Counted from the stretch's first letter, positions 45,413-58,470 are shown. The stretch: DNA of 64,000 nucleotides from Melampsora larici-populina 98AG31 (GCF_000204055.1 NW_006768816.1:303998-367997), one strand, 5' to 3'. Made by a program: numbers and translations. The notes: a model not told the origin generated them from the letters alone.

Positions 45413-46744
45413 GTATGAGGTATATATCGATTTGAGGCTTTTTCCACTTTCAATCTTATGTTCCCTGCCTGTGGGTTCGAACGGCTCTTTCGTATATATG
45501 AGTAATTATTTCAGAATTGGATATCATGGAAAATTTTATATCGAAGCTCCTGGTTGTAAAATCAAGGCTGAAGTTTGGACAATGAGCTTTCAAAAGTTCA
45601 CATATTCATCATGCCACGCTGCCATAGGGCTGAACTTGATTTCCCAGTCCGATAATTCAAAGATGAAAGAATTCCAATCAGTGAAGCTCTTTGAATATAG
45701 CTAGAACAACGGTGACAAAGACGCTTCCATCTGTGTTTGCAGATGATCGTGGAATGGGGATGAACTACTGTCCATCTTCCTCTTCTTGCTGCATCGACAC
45801 TAGCAAACGAAATTGGGATTTTGAGGATTTTGAGGATTTTGGGGTCTACAACCACCGCACCTCCATCAACTTGACTGACTATTGCATGTGTTGACTACTG
45901 TGGATCATAGAACATCAAGACAGGTGCTATATCTCAGATTGAATGGGTAAACTTTTGGCTAGAGATAACCAAAAGTTTACAAATCAGTCATATTGAGTAT
46001 AAAAGGGATCACCATTTTTTAAGCTCAACGTCTTACGAGCTGTCATGCTCGTCAAAGTTGGTCTTTGACTGATTGTGATGTGTACACTTCACTCTTGCTT
46101 ACCACCCATCACTTACATACATCTGGTCAGCCTTCTGACTACAGTGTTCGAAGCAATATTGATTTGTCGAAGTGATGAGGTTTTGTTTACAGATTGATAC
46201 TTTTTCGTGGTCTCCATGACTGGCCCGATTGCCACTTCCAATGTTGCGAAAGCTTGTCATCGTCATGTATTGCATGGTTGGGACCTTTTTAATTATCTTG
46301 TTAAGAACAACGTACACTTCAAGTTCGAATCATATACGACAATTCGAAGGCTTGCCATTTGTAGTTCCATGGTCATCCTTTTGATCTTGAACCAATCACG
46401 CGTTTGTTAACTCTGACGTGTAGCTTGACGTAGACATCAAATTACCTTGTAGAACACTGAGCGTGATTACGTACTGAGTGATTTGAAAGCTTACTATTGC
46501 ATATTTTGCATTACTCAGGGAGGATGCGCAAAGTCGACTTTGGAAAATCGTAGAATACATACCTGAGTTTAAGATTTACATATCAGCAAGATTCAAACCG
46601 CTTGGGTGTTAAAGCTTACTTTTGACACCTTTGCCTGACGAATAAACCAGCCGAGTCCCGGACTTTGTTCCCCTCATCAATCGCTCAATCCAAACTTCAT
46701 AATCCCCTCTCCCTATCTTCCTTTCAAAATTCCACATACACATC
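45413..46744. other. non-coding stretch
   Basis: Several ~70-110-codon open frames on both strands (for example 45369-45704) lack features or splice context. GAGGATTTTGAGGATTTTG near 45821 is a short 10-bp direct repeat. Confidence 0.4.
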
Positions 46745-47175
46745 AAACAGTCCTCACATCCTTCGCCTTTCTAAATTCCTTGTTCGAACTTCGAACTCCT
46801 AACTTTATCACCCTTTTTTCGTTTCTAAATCCCTAGTCCAATCATCTGTCTCAGTCCTTCATTTCAGATGGAACACTCAAAAGGCCTTACTCCAGACGAG
46901 GAATCCCGCCTCCCGGGTACTCTCATAGAAAAATCTGGATCCCCTCGACCGGTTCGTTCAAACAGTCTTCACATTTCTTTCCTTTCCAAATTCCTCGTTC
47001 GAACTTCGAATTTCGGAATTCATCACACTTTTTATGTTTCTAAACCCCTTGTCCGACCATTTCTCTCACTTTTCACTTAGAAACATTCGCAAGTCCGTAC
47101 TCCCGATGAGGAATCTCTCATACCGGGTACTATTATAGAAATCAAATTTAAATTCCCTCGATCGATTCGTTGTGA
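46745..47175. repeat. ~210-bp tandem duplication of a 5' gene end
   Basis: TTCGAACTTCGAA, TTTCTAAA-CC and the first coding stretch (TPDEES-LPGT) occur at about 46745-46955 and again about 210 bp later. The first copy carries ATG after TTTCAG (46868); in the second the same position reads CTTAGAAA and has lost the ATG. Confidence 0.7.
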
Positions 47176-49471
47176 GACCGAGCCGGACGAGGCTTTGATC
47201 GGGAAACAAAAGTACTCCAAGGTGTACGAGTTTGCCAATCCGTGTTCAAGATGCACCAACACTGGTCGTATCTGTGTGACTAGTGGCACGAAATCCGTCA
47301 AGTGCGAGTGGTGCAGGGTTTCGAAGATACCTTGTGACGTCAATGCAGTGGAAACTGTGCACTTCAAGTGGCTGCAAAACGGAAGCCTCTCCCCTGACTC
47401 GAAATTCGACACCAAGACCAAAGCATTGAGCACTGATCTCCCTGACGAAATCTCCCTGTTGGATCCAGAAGACAAAGCTAGGGTTGTTGACACTACACAA
47501 AATATAATATTTTCTGGGCAGAAAATTAAATTATTGATACACAAAAATATTGAGAGGCCAGGAGAAGGGCAAAAAATGAATAAAAATATGCATCTTGTTC
47601 CCTGCGTTGAGAACTTCACTCTGCATATTTTTCCGTATTTTTACAGTCCATATTGATAAGTGTACTAACAATAAACCTTCATAATCATCCAATTACAACC
47701 TGTAACAAGCACTGAAATTTGGCTCATTAGTGTTTAAAGAAACTTTTGATTTCTGAAAACACCTATAACTTTGTCAAATCTGCCTCAAAACACTCGATTT
47801 TAAGTGCATTAGAAAGCTGAACTCCACCTCTCGAACTATGTAGCTAGTATGACAATCATTCTATGGATCTGTATGTACAAATGTATAAAAAAGATGATAT
47901 CTTTTTTAGCAAACCAGCATGCTGTGTGGTCCTATTATGAACTATTTGGAGGACAACTCCAGCTTACCAATGCACCCAAAATCGAGCGTTTTGGACCGGA
48001 ATTGAAAAAGTTATGAGTATTTTGAGAAATCAAAAGTTTCTCTAAACACTAATGAGCCAAATTTCAGTGCTTGTTACAGGTTGTAATTGGATGATTGTGA
48101 AGGTTTATTGTTAGTACACTTATCAATATGGACTGTAAAAATACGCAAAAATATGCAGAGTGAAGTTCTCAACGCAGGGAACAAGATGCATATTTTTATT
48201 CATTTTTTGCTCTCCTCCTGGCCTCTCAATATTTTTGTGTATCAATAATTTAATTTTCTGCCCAGAAAATATTATCTTTCTTGTAGTGTGATTGGTCATC
48301 AAGGACACAAGGTAGGTGATGCTTGCTGCATTGCGTCTGCTTGGAGATGCGTGTTCGAACTGACAAGTGTTTCTTCATAGATGTCAATCCTCTCGATCCC
48401 AGTCCACTGCAAAATTTCAGTGTGGAGATACCTTTGGCTAGGAAATCGGGGTCAAGAATCATACAGGATGATATAAGGGCCGACCGATATCTTCAACGTG
48501 TAATGGGATGGCGACGAAGCTCTGAGGCACCACCCTTCCGCCCCTTGGGCTTCAATACGATGCCTGTTGAGGAGAGACCCAGTCGATTGAACAAGAGAAC
48601 TACCCCGGATCCCGCTAGATCTGAAGAAGAAGAGGATCGACCCAAACGAAAAATCAGAGTCAAGATTCGAAAGCCCCCAGGTTTGGAGGTCGACCACTCT
48701 TCCTCCCCTACTGTTCATTTGATGCCTCGAACTTCCCATCCACAACCCTCTCAACTCTCCTCCTTGGCTCCTGCTCGATCCCTACCCCCACCTTCCATCG
48801 GACGTGCTATTTCACCAGTCGCTGCGCCCCCTCTTTCGAACCTGGCAGCTCCTTGCTCTTCACATGCTACTCCTAAACCCCCGAACCTGCCATCGAATAA
48901 GCCTCCGCACTCCCGTCAAAGCCCTGTGATTCTTGAAAGTTCTCCACCCCCGGTTTTGGAAGACACTTCGAAAGTTCCTTTATTTCGACTTTCTTCACCA
49001 TTGGAAAGCGAGGAACGAACCAACGAACAAGTCCAATATCCCGATGACGAAGACAGAGCCACTGGAAAACATGGACAAGTGGTAGATGATCCTACGAGAT
49101 TGAACAAGGCAGTAGGAGCTGCTGGAACTGAATTAGAGCACCAGTTTTCTCTTGCACAACATGGTGGAAACCAGCGGTCCGAAAACACTCAGAAAGATTG
49201 GGGCGATGATATTGATTCAGATGATAGCTCTGTAGACTGGGGTGTAGTCGAGCCCAACAATTTTGATGGTAACGTGGTGGCGGAGCAGATGAAGAAGGCA
49301 GCAAAAGATATGGAGAGATTCATGGCAAGCAAAATGTTGGAAATTGCTGCTTTGATCCCAGCCGGTCATAACTTTAATAATTTCATTGCTATGCGTAAAG
49401 CGATACAAGATCAGTGGAAAGGATATAAGGAAAAAGTGAATGAGGCTGTCAAGCCTTTACAAAAATTATAA
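46868..49471 (+). pseudogene. Cys-cluster protein gene interrupted by a CACTA-ended MITE
   Basis: Likely exons: 46868-46951 (weak GTTCGT donor), 47081 to the MITE edge at 47490, then 48292-48311 and 48381-49471. Near the N-terminus lies CSRCTNTGRIC followed by CE-W-C and C, a two-part CxxC cluster resembling a Zn-binding domain. The C-terminal 360 residues are Pro/Ser-rich, then acidic, ending in a helical KKAAKDMERF...VNEAVKPLQKL segment. The MITE at 47491-48288 splits the coding sequence; removing it and one TGA copy joins VVD to WSSRTQ in frame, and a 69-nt intron then leads into DVNPLDP. As it stands, translation runs into the MITE and stops at 47656. Family unknown. Confidence 0.7.
47491..48288. 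mobile_element. CACTA-ended long-TIR MITE, copy 2 (798 bp)
   Basis: It is flanked by TGA at 47488-47490 and 48289-48291. Ends CACTACACAAAATATAA and, inverted, CACTACAAGAAAGATAA. Highly similar to copy 1 at 38220-39035 over the full length; one ~20-bp stretch of the loop (TTTCATAAGATCAAAAACT in copy 1) is missing here, and the left tip has diverged. Confidence 0.88.
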
Positions 49472-50462
49472 ATTAATGTTGTTATTTCTGTTTACTTGCT
49501 TTGATAAAAAATGGTGGCCCGTATATTTCTATCTTTGTTCCTTTCGAAGTCTCAAAATCAAGTTCCTGAATGTAAAGTGTCCCAATTTTAATGATGGACG
49601 TAAGATATAAAAATTTGATAATTTCAACGTGTCTGTACAGTCTGCCCTTCTTTGAGAATTCAAACTTTGAACGCCAACATCGATTTCCAGTTCCAGTTCC
49701 AGTTCGACTTCAACGAGCTTTGAGCTTCAAGCTTCAAGTTCAGATGTTTCGACATTCGAAAGTTCGATTTACAAGATCACTTCGATTTTTTGCTTGTCGG
49801 AAGATTGAAACTCAAGTCATTTGGAGAGGATCCAAAATAGCTTTTGAGACTCACACCTCCATCACCGCACCGGGAAAGGAATCTGAATGATACCCTGCGT
49901 TTGACCGTAGTTGTACAGCGCTAAATCCAATCTTTTCAAGGATGGGCGTTCGAAGTGACTACCATAAAGCATGAAGGCTCATTTAGAGCCCAAATTAAGT
50001 ATGCCTATCTCCTCGACTCACAGTCTTCACAATTCCCTCTGATATCCATATCTGAATGACAATGATGAGAAAATCTTGAGATACTTACATAAATGTATAA
50101 TTATATAATGACTTTCTCAGCATGTAAAATTGATAGCATACATGTATTACCCAATTGAGAGGATGTGTTTAGTGGACCAAGAGAAAAGCTAAGCAAATCA
50201 GTTTAGAAAACTATAGGATTAACTTGAGTAGCACTATATCTGAGTTGATCAACTTGTGAATGATGGGAGTGGGAACTTGTGACTAAGATAGGCAGAAATA
50301 GACCAAGTGAAACTCGTCTGGTACGAGTGGACCTTTTAATTATCATACAAAAATATACGTGTTCTAGAATTCTCAGCCAACATCAACATTCAGAAAGGAG
50401 TACGAGAGAAATAAAACATAAATGTGAAAATCAATCAAGTTTGTACAAGGAAGACTTATATC
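49472..50462. other. intergenic with degenerate TTC/CTTCAAG repeats
   Basis: CCAGTT hexamers and CTTCAAG-like words are clustered at about 49680-49760. The 99-aa frame at 49591-49890 overlaps them and is probably spurious. Nothing else is supported. Confidence 0.4.
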
Positions 50463-52125
50463 TTATATATCCTTTCCAGCAATTGGCTTCCCGTGTATCC
50501 TCACCCGATAAATGCACGTATATCCAGAGTGTCCATAGTTTGAGGTGATTTTGAAAAGTACTTTACTGTACACCAAAGGATGTGTTCTTGGTATTTCGAA
50601 ATTCTGTAAGGGTGAGCTGGGGCTAGAGATGCTGTATACTCCTTTGAACAAAAGAGTCCCGTTCGCTGATTGATTGTGATTGTCATCGAGGCCCCAAAGT
50701 TCGAATTCTCTAGGTGCCGCGGTGATGTCATTTTGCGCTAATTGCGCTCCAATGTGTTCAATTGACAAGGAGGTGATGTCAATGGTTCGACTGAGGCCTA
50801 TCCCTAGCTGTCCAACTGGTCCTTCCAAAGGCCAACAGTTTCCGGCTGAACCATCACCTTTCAGTGCAATTTCTGGTAAACTCGCCTGTAAGTTGGATCC
50901 ACGTAATGCTCTCCACCAAGAGAGACACTGTCTCCAAGTTGTAGAGGGAACAAAGGAGGGTGAAGTCAAGGATTGAATCACATATCCTCCAGTTTTTAGA
51001 AAAGCAAAGTCTCTTTGGCCATCTCAATCCTTGATGCATTGCTTGAAAGCTTCGTGTGCCATGTAGCTCGTTTCCATTTCCAGATCGCCCGACGAAGAGC
51101 AATCCTCTGTAATTCTACCCAGCTGATTGTTGTCCCCGGTTCGTAATTTATTTTCCTGCGTGATGGTATGTATCTGATTTCAATGTCATCTATTTCTGTG
51201 TACACACGAACATGACCTGTTGCTACTGGCACCGCTCCTTGCACGTCGGGGTTAGGGGTTTGAAGTTCCACCATGGAAGCTGTGTCGCCACTTGAAGTTT
51301 GGGAGTTCAGGTGTACTCGCATGTACTGGAGGTCACCTTCGGCTTTTTTCAAACGTCGATCAAGAAGGTGAATCCGACCGCATGTAGCTATATGAGAGGT
51401 TGAATCAGCCTTCAAGACATAGACCGAGTTTAAACATGCACGAACTCATCGCAAGGAATATCAATAACCAAATATGCATTGCAGGGGCATGTCGTGAAAG
51501 TTCAGTGATAGCTTTCCTAGCTCGTAGTCCAGCGCTACGACCGAAGCTGAGTGGTACTCCCTCGCTTGACTGGCATACCTCAAGACTTGGCATTATGGGT
51601 TGGGTAATGTCTTGTATCGAATTTAATTATGGGCTTTGGATAAGGTCAAAGGCTTATAGCTTGCGAAGATTAACCACTGCTTCAATGAGGAGAGAAAATA
51701 GATATCAGAATGAATCGAGTGCAAGCCGCGAGTTGAGAGTAATTCATGTAACCATCGAGTTCATAGATATATATACTGACAACTGACATCACAGATGCAC
51801 TATGTTCATGAGTTCCATGCGCCGGACTGAGCCCGGATGGCTGAGATGAAACGTCTTGGACAGAACGCAAAAACGTGGAATACGCAAGCAAACATTGGCG
51901 CCTTTGTGTGCACGTATCCCAGCCAAAAGTACTGTTACATACATAGCGCAACTTGGGAGATGAGATTGATTCTCTGAGGAATCTTTTTCCGAAGTTCCTG
52001 CGGACCCAAGTACCTGAGCTAAGCTGCGTAGTGGAGTGTTGGACTCCAGAATTCAAGGATGAACATTCACATATCTGAACGGCGTCTGGCTCGTTGTTGA
52101 GCTGATGGACTCGATCATAGCTCAA
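50463..52125 (-). CDS. SUN-domain (Sad1/UNC-84) nuclear envelope protein
   Basis: The SUN core is at about 51010-50463: RDFAFLKTGG, SLTSPSF, GNCWPLEGPVGQLGI, TSLSIEHIG, APREFELWGL, then YTCIYRVRIHG at the C-terminus. Upstream come a coiled-coil-like segment (LLDRRLKKAEGDLQYM, about 51360) and a hydrophobic span (MHIWLLIFLAMSSCMFKLGL, about 51420-51480) fitting the single membrane pass. SUN proteins span the inner nuclear membrane and pair with KASH proteins or spindle-pole components. A likely splice removes about 71 nt before DGQRDF/HGQRDF. The junction between the membrane and coiled-coil exons is unresolved. The 5' limit is a guess: an open frame at 52125-51682 starting MSYDRVHQ with a GTATGT donor near 51940 may be the first exon. 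Confidence 0.75.
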
Positions 52126-52409
52126 GAAAGGAGGCCTGGGTTAAACTCAATTAAACTTACATAGAGCAAGGAAGTTCAAACTCAAATCTGAACCGAGTCT
52201 GAATTGTTGAGTCTGACTTGTTGTTGAGCTGATAGACTCGATACCTCCATAAAGGTGGCGTGGGCTGAACTCAATCAAGCGCACTTAGAGCAACGAAGTT
52301 CGAACTATCCCCATCCGTCGTAAGATTAGCCAGCCATCAACCTCGCAGACACTGACACTTGGACTGTTTTGGTTGTTAACAATTTGTACCGCACCCAATT
52401 CCTTTCGAA

Positions 52410-52867
52410 ATGAGTGTTTCTTCCGGTGGCGGGACATCCTACAATCATGTACTACGAATTGAATCAAGTGAGGCACCAGCTTCATCCCGCCACAAGAGAT
52501 CATATGGGGGTGTACTAGAAGCCGAATCAAGTGACGCGTCAGCGCAGGATTTTCACTCAATCAAATGCCGCAAAGTGGGGAGTATGGTGGGTTCATCATA
52601 TACTTGAAATCTGGACTTCCTTGAGATGACTAAGTCTCCTATCTCTTCAACACTTCTACTAACAAGTCTCATCGAACACCGCCTGATTCAAGGTTGGATG
52701 ATCAACAATTCATCAATCACCTCATGAATAACGCTGGATTTGCCGACTCAACAGGAAGATACACAGACGCTGTAGCAATATATCTGCAACTCCTGGATTT
52801 GTATACCGCCAACATGTTAAAATGTGAAAGCAAAAACGGTGTGACCAACACTGCCAGCATTAAATAG
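52410..52867 (+). CDS. small TPR-like protein, possibly truncated
   Basis: The first exon starts MSVSSGGGTSYNHVLRIE (52410). A probable intron ends near 52666 at CTAACAAG. The second exon reads RLDDQQFINHLMNNAG, then GRYTDAVAIYLQLLDLYTAN, which has the spacing of a TPR-like helix pair (small residues A/G, then Y-A-I-Y). It stops at 52865-52867. The donor is uncertain (two GT options near 52585-52590). Sequence beyond looks unrelated, so the gene may be cut short. Confidence 0.4.
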
Positions 52868-54231
52868 GTTCCCTGGCGGGAAAATGGGTACCCCAGGGGA
52901 CATCATTTTCCAAATTTCTTTAGCAGACATGTCTTGGAGACATGGACTAGGCCAGATGTTAAATGCAATGAGAAGCGTGAAACCTTAACAAAGGGAGTAC
53001 TTCATTAAAAGGAGAGTAAACTACTTTGAAAACAGCGTAATTTGAACTACAATATATGCAGCCAAAGTGAAGGTATCTCAGTGAAGGTATCTCAACACCT
53101 CCTCAATCTGACTGAGTTCAAAACCTTAACAGAAAGCCTCAAGCCAATACCCCATACAATTTCCCCTTGTCTACAGTTTGGGGTTACAGAGTGGAGCAGC
53201 CTGCGCCACACATTTATAGACATAAGGCAGATATGCACATATAGCAAGTCTAAGTGAGTGGTATACCACATTGGGCTGATGCAATGTGATGTGCCCAACG
53301 CGGCCACACATCACATTGGCACTGCGAAATCTGTCATTGTCAGCCAGTATTGCAGTGTGTACTGGCTCACACCAATGTCTTGCACCACAGTGGTACAATG
53401 CACACTACATTTCCCTGTGATGACATGGGTTCCATTAGCCCGTGTTGCGCATAAAGGATGTTGCACACAATACAATCCAACACAATTCCACAACAGGGAC
53501 ACGTGGATCACAATGGATAAATCAATCTGACATTGGCCCAAGTCTTTTATCAGGGTCACAAAGCAAGCCTCAGATACTCATCTTGAACATGCAGTTCAAA
53601 GAATACACGCTCAAGTATCTCTGGACTCTGTGGGGAGCAGGTTTTTTGAGATCCTTCCCAGCCAGACAAATGCATCATGACTGACATATGATATTATACT
53701 TCATTAGCTCAAGCCCTAATAGTGTTCCTGCAAGGTCATTTTTTAACCAGTCAATAAATACAAGTAGTGGCAAACCAACCAATATCCTCACACCAAAAAT
53801 AGTACAGATACAGTATATCTTGCTTGGTATCAAAAAATGAACATCAACTTGATAGTATCTTCATACTTCAAGTACAGGTTGACCTGTGCCTCCAGATGTG
53901 ACAAGATAACATGGATTATGGATTCATGAAAATTGTATTCGTTTAAGCCCATATCACCAGAGCACATAGCAAGGAATCATTTGCTTTCCAGTTGTGATCT
54001 ATATAAATTCTCAAGCTTGTTGAGAAAACTACTTTACATTTGCATTTATGACCTCTTTAAGCGTCCTCATCATTTCCAAAACATGATATCTTCTTCAGCA
54101 CCTCAAACAAGTAGATATAGATGTAGTTTGATTTTCAAAGACAAAAGAGACTTTAAAAGAGACCATAAAAAAGTTGTATCAATGACTATCACACTCGAGT
54201 ACAATTGTAATCAGACTTACCTACGCTACAG
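52868..54231. other. non-coding stretch with imperfect palindromes
   Basis: At 53230-53470 CACATTG/CAATGTG and GTGTTG/TGCACAA words recur in both orientations, suggesting a decayed inverted-repeat element. No gene is supported. The 3' flank of the Tnp2-type gene ends here. Confidence 0.4.
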
Positions 54232-57200
54232 CTAATGGTCAAGGGAAACCATTGCAATGGTTTTGAGATTCAAGAGGAAATGTATCTTGTTTGGTTCGTA
54301 GACAATCCACGCACACTGAGCCTTTATCTCGCTAATATGGGTCAGTCGAGCTGTGCTGGAAATCTCTAGGCGTAAATTTACCTGCATGTCAGGTAAGTTT
54401 ATCTTGGCGAAAGGGTCGGGCTTCTCCGATGGCACTGGTGCAAAGTATCTAACCATGAGCCACGTATCAGACACTGGTGGTCGATTTCCAGTCGGACACC
54501 GTTCATGTTTGAATATAGACATGATTTTTCCAAACAAAGTGGCACCATTTGACCGTGAAACCACGTGAACTACGCTGTTCTTCGGATCACGTTCAAAGGT
54601 GGTGTAATGTACTCCTTCGTGGCAAATTCCAGTCTCAAACATTGCATGTGACGTAACCGGCGCGAACTCGGCAGCAAGTGTATCAGGTAGATCAGACCAT
54701 TCATGGGATGCTAGCCAGGTACAGTTTTCTGCATGAAAAGCATTCAGGCGCTTCACGAGTTGATGTGAGATCGTATCGTCAAGAGGCTGGGATTTTGATT
54801 GATTGGAAGAATCTGGCTCAAAAGGGACTGGATCAAAAATGTCCTTGAGCTGTTGGACAAGCGGTTTCAAGCTGATCGGGATCTTAGACTCGTCCTCGAG
54901 CAAGGCAGCTATATTGCCTGCACGACAAAAGCTCGACAGGAAAGTAATCTCGAGCTCACCTGTCACACAAAAAAGGTCAGCCATTCTGAGAAGGGGAAGT
55001 TCAAGGTACAGCAATTACTTACCTAAGTGATTGTTATGACATGCTTTCAAGATTCGACCCATCAATCTTTCAAATGGAAATGACCACCAAGCTCGGACGG
55101 GTCCGAACTTGGCAAGGATGTCGGGAAGATGCAGGGCGATATGGTGGTTGGGAGCGAAAGAAGAGTCTTTGAAGAGCTCGAGAGAGCTGTGTAGATATGT
55201 TTGGAGGTGTTCTCGAAGTCTCGAGATCCGCTCGGAGGTCATGCTCCGCTTGAGCGCTAGGTTAGTCAAGCATACCAGGTGACCAAAGTCGTGCAGGAGA
55301 GCTGCGTTTGACTGGTCCTCACCAGTCCACTGAGGAATCAAAATGAGAGGCAACTGTACCGTAAATAGAATCCGCAATTCGTCGGCCTTGAGCGTGGCCG
55401 AGCCTTTTCAGCCAAGAGTTGGTAATATACGTTGAAGTGAAGATGGGCTCTGGATTCGTCGTATGCGTGAGTTGACAATGTCTAGTACATTTGAATCAAA
55501 TACTACTGGGTTTCTCAGCGGGTGTTTATAGCTACCGTCCCAGCCGTAGAACATCTGGGCAAGAGGGTCGAAAGAATCATCGCCGGAAGACGTGTCTGAT
55601 GCTAGAATGGCATCTGCGAGTGGAACCCCGACCTCTTGAGACTTATGTTGATATCTGTCACGATTTAGTATCCTAGTTGTTGATGCAGCTACTAGGTTTC
55701 TAAGTTGATTGGTCGTCATTGGTGATGGAGGAGGGTCGTTGTCCACCTCTTCTGACATTGCCCAGAATCTTGTGCAATGCCAAGAGAGGAGGCCGAGTAA
55801 GATGTTATGCATCGAGTCGATTACATGATAGTCCGTGACCTTCCAGTAATCCAGCTCGACCATGACTGAGTATCGAACACCCGAATCTTCAAATATCTTC
55901 TGGCGCTCTTTTGCAGTTTCAGCATCTCGAGCAGCAAGTGCATGAGCTCGGTGCTCAGCTGAAGTTCTGAGTTTCCATGAGTTAGGATCGATGTTGTCAA
56001 TCTCGTGTATGGTGATGTGACAAAGGGAACAGAAGCAAGTTGCACTGTGGTGAGCCATTCCGAGGGCACCCCGTAACGCTGGCAGATCTGCTATAAATGG
56101 CAAGACAGCCGCGCGTATCAGACGCCCTTCGGGATGGAGGGGAGTGCGAGAGAGCCAAATCCCTTCATGCCACAGGGAATTAAGTTGGGTGATAAGAGGA
56201 CGCATGACCCAGTTGGTCTGCTCGAGAGACGGTGCTTTGGGACCAGGTGCAATACCAAAGAGATATATGTTCTCGGGTCGGAATCGGACGTTGAATGGTA
56301 AAGTCAAGCACACAAGAACAATAAAGGTAATAGTGGCAGATCGTCCACCGGGTTTCTTGCCTAAGGGTTGAATCCCATCCATAAACATTGCAAAGGTAAG
56401 ATTGCCCGTCTCAGCAGTGTATTGTGTACCATCAGGCCCGCAAAACTCCTTCCAGATGAGTGACTGATGGATGTCCTGAACAGATGAATCGACGTCGAAA
56501 GGCTTTCGGGATTCTGCGAGGGATTTATCGAGAGCTTCTTCGATGGATGGTCGGCAGATGAAGCGGGCAATCCAGTTGTTCAAGTCTTGAAATGCGAATT
56601 TGCGGACGTGTTTCCCATTGGGCAGAAGTAAAGGTTGAGAGCACATTTGGAAAGCACAATCTTCAGGTGAGTCGTCTGGCGTAAAGACAGGGATTGATGA
56701 CTCGTCGTAGCTTTCTACACCACCCGGAACACGATCCAACATGTGAACACATCTTGGAGGGGTGCTATCGACAGGATATAAAGCGAAGCAAGCCGAACAG
56801 CAATTGAAATATACCAGGTTCGGGTCGATTTCCAACCACCTGTGTACCGTTCTGATATCACGTGGGACTTGGCCAAGCGTGAGAGCTGTCGTGTTGGACA
56901 TAGGTATCCCAGATGGTTCCCCCGTGATCCCGTGTGATAAAGTCAACTGAATAACATCCCGTTGGGCCCTTAGTAGCCAAGAAGCTGTGACAAGCGAAGA
57001 ATGATCGAATACCGCCATGAGACTAGCCACCAAGGACATGTGAATTACAACCGGAATGTCACCGCGCAAACTGTGTGCTAGGATCCTAGCTTTGTGTGTA
57101 AAGAATGATTACATCAGTTCTGCTCTCCAAGTAAAGAACAGGACATACCCGATAACGTAGATTACAGAGATGTGAGTGGAAGTGAAAGTATTTTGAAAAT

Positions 57201-57587
57201 ATCCTCACTAGTGTCAAATGTGTTGTTGAATGCATTGGGGGGTTCTCCTTGAGAGGCTGCTCGAAAATTGGAACGCCCAGTTGGCTCCAAATCCATCGGC
57301 TCATCCAAAGCCGGAACTTGAATATCTTCTTGATCAAGTCGAAGATTGGGGCCACGATCAGGGTTTTCGACTGGATCACCCTGAAGATCGACATCCATGA
57401 GATCCGGATGACGACTATCCGTTTCGAGACGAGCAAGGACCTCGGCTCGCTGATCTGCCGATCGATGAATTCCACGAGTGATGCGAGGAATAAGCAGACC
57501 AGCCTGCTCGACGCCGTTGACAGGGTGAGTTTCCTTGATACACTTGGAGCATAGACATAGGACGACTGGCTGTTTTCCGTGACTCAT
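54232..57587 (-). pseudogene. Tnp2-type (CACTA/Plavaka-like) transposase with one in-frame stop
   Basis: Exons in coding order: 57587-57209, 57089-55023, 54959-54232, totalling 1058 codons; all junctions keep frame. The N-terminus holds a CLCSKCIKETH cysteine cluster typical of basidiomycete transposases of this group. The core follows the Tnp2 pattern: FAMFMDGIQPLGKK, LTLPFNVRFRPENIYLFGIA, PGPKAP, LIRAAVLPFIADLPALRGA, CSLCH, a DYHVIDSMHNILLGLLSWH segment, then FGPVRAWWSFPFERLMGR and NNHLGELEITFL. The only lesion is TGA at 55408-55410 (ILPTLG-stop-KGSATLKADE), compatible with a CGA arginine codon mutated at CpG. Terminal repeats of the element were not found. A companion gene on the same strand lies upstream. 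Confidence 0.85.
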
Positions 57588-58470
57588 GATTTTGGATATG
57601 TATATTTGAAGTTGGCGTTGAATTATATATATCAGTGGGATGAAGTTGTGAGTAGTAGACGTTAGTCGGAGTACTCACAACTGATAGTAGTAGACGCTAG
57701 TCGGAGGAAACAAAGGATATATAGCCCGGTGGAATTAGAACTGGCGGGTACTTCGACGTCTTGCTCTTCGGGGCCGGGGAAAAGGACCTATTCAATCTTC
57801 CAAGTCTTCGAAGTTTTGGATGATTGTGAGATGTGGAAAAATATGTAAGGATTGAATTAGGTGTTTTTTAGATCCAAGACAGAAACTGATGATTTTCTTA
57901 CCATTGGAATTCCTATTCTAAGATTGGATAAAGCTTTGGTTGTCCTTTTTGTTTCTGGTGTTGGTTTCGAATAGGATCCCGTGGATTGAATGCTACCAAA
58001 GATTCTGAAAAGAACACGTTCAAGAATTAGTTTTAACCTTCAAGTTTTTAGAAGATGGAGTTGTGTGATAACTCACTAAATAGTTTATGAATCAAAACAT
58101 TCGATTAAGAAAACAATCCATCAAGACCATGATTATGGTGCCATTGCATAACGTGGATGATGTATATAGAAAAACATTTGGCGCTTATGTATCATCTTGG
58201 CTTAATGTTGCTCAATCCCAGACCCCGCAAAAGGATTGTAGTGTAATAGTATGGAAATGAGGCGTTGAAAACGCTTCAAGTGTTTTGCATTGCTATAATT
58301 CTGGTTGAACAAGTATCTGTCTCATAGTTTGATATTTGGGTTAAGGCATGGGATACGAAGTTGAACGATGAATCTGGGTATATTGTGATTGATTATCATG
58401 TTGATTCAGGCAGCTTACAATCATCATATATAAAATAGACGTAATGATACGAGAGAGGAACTAAGTACAA
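57588..58470. other. intergenic between transposase and companion gene
   Basis: A GTAGTAGACG(T/C)TAGTCGGAG block is repeated about 38 bp apart near 57650 and 57688, just upstream of the transposase ATG. Such a direct repeat could be regulatory or subterminal to the element. Otherwise nothing is seen. Confidence 0.45.

Noticed and set aside
41940..49760. CTCGAAG array and the inverse words near 49.7 kb as termini of one 8-kb element
   Set aside because: The inverse array is short and degenerate, similarity does not extend outward, and no target duplication is visible.
53240..53560. Imperfect palindromes proposed as a defined MITE
   Set aside because: I could not find matching ends or a target duplication.
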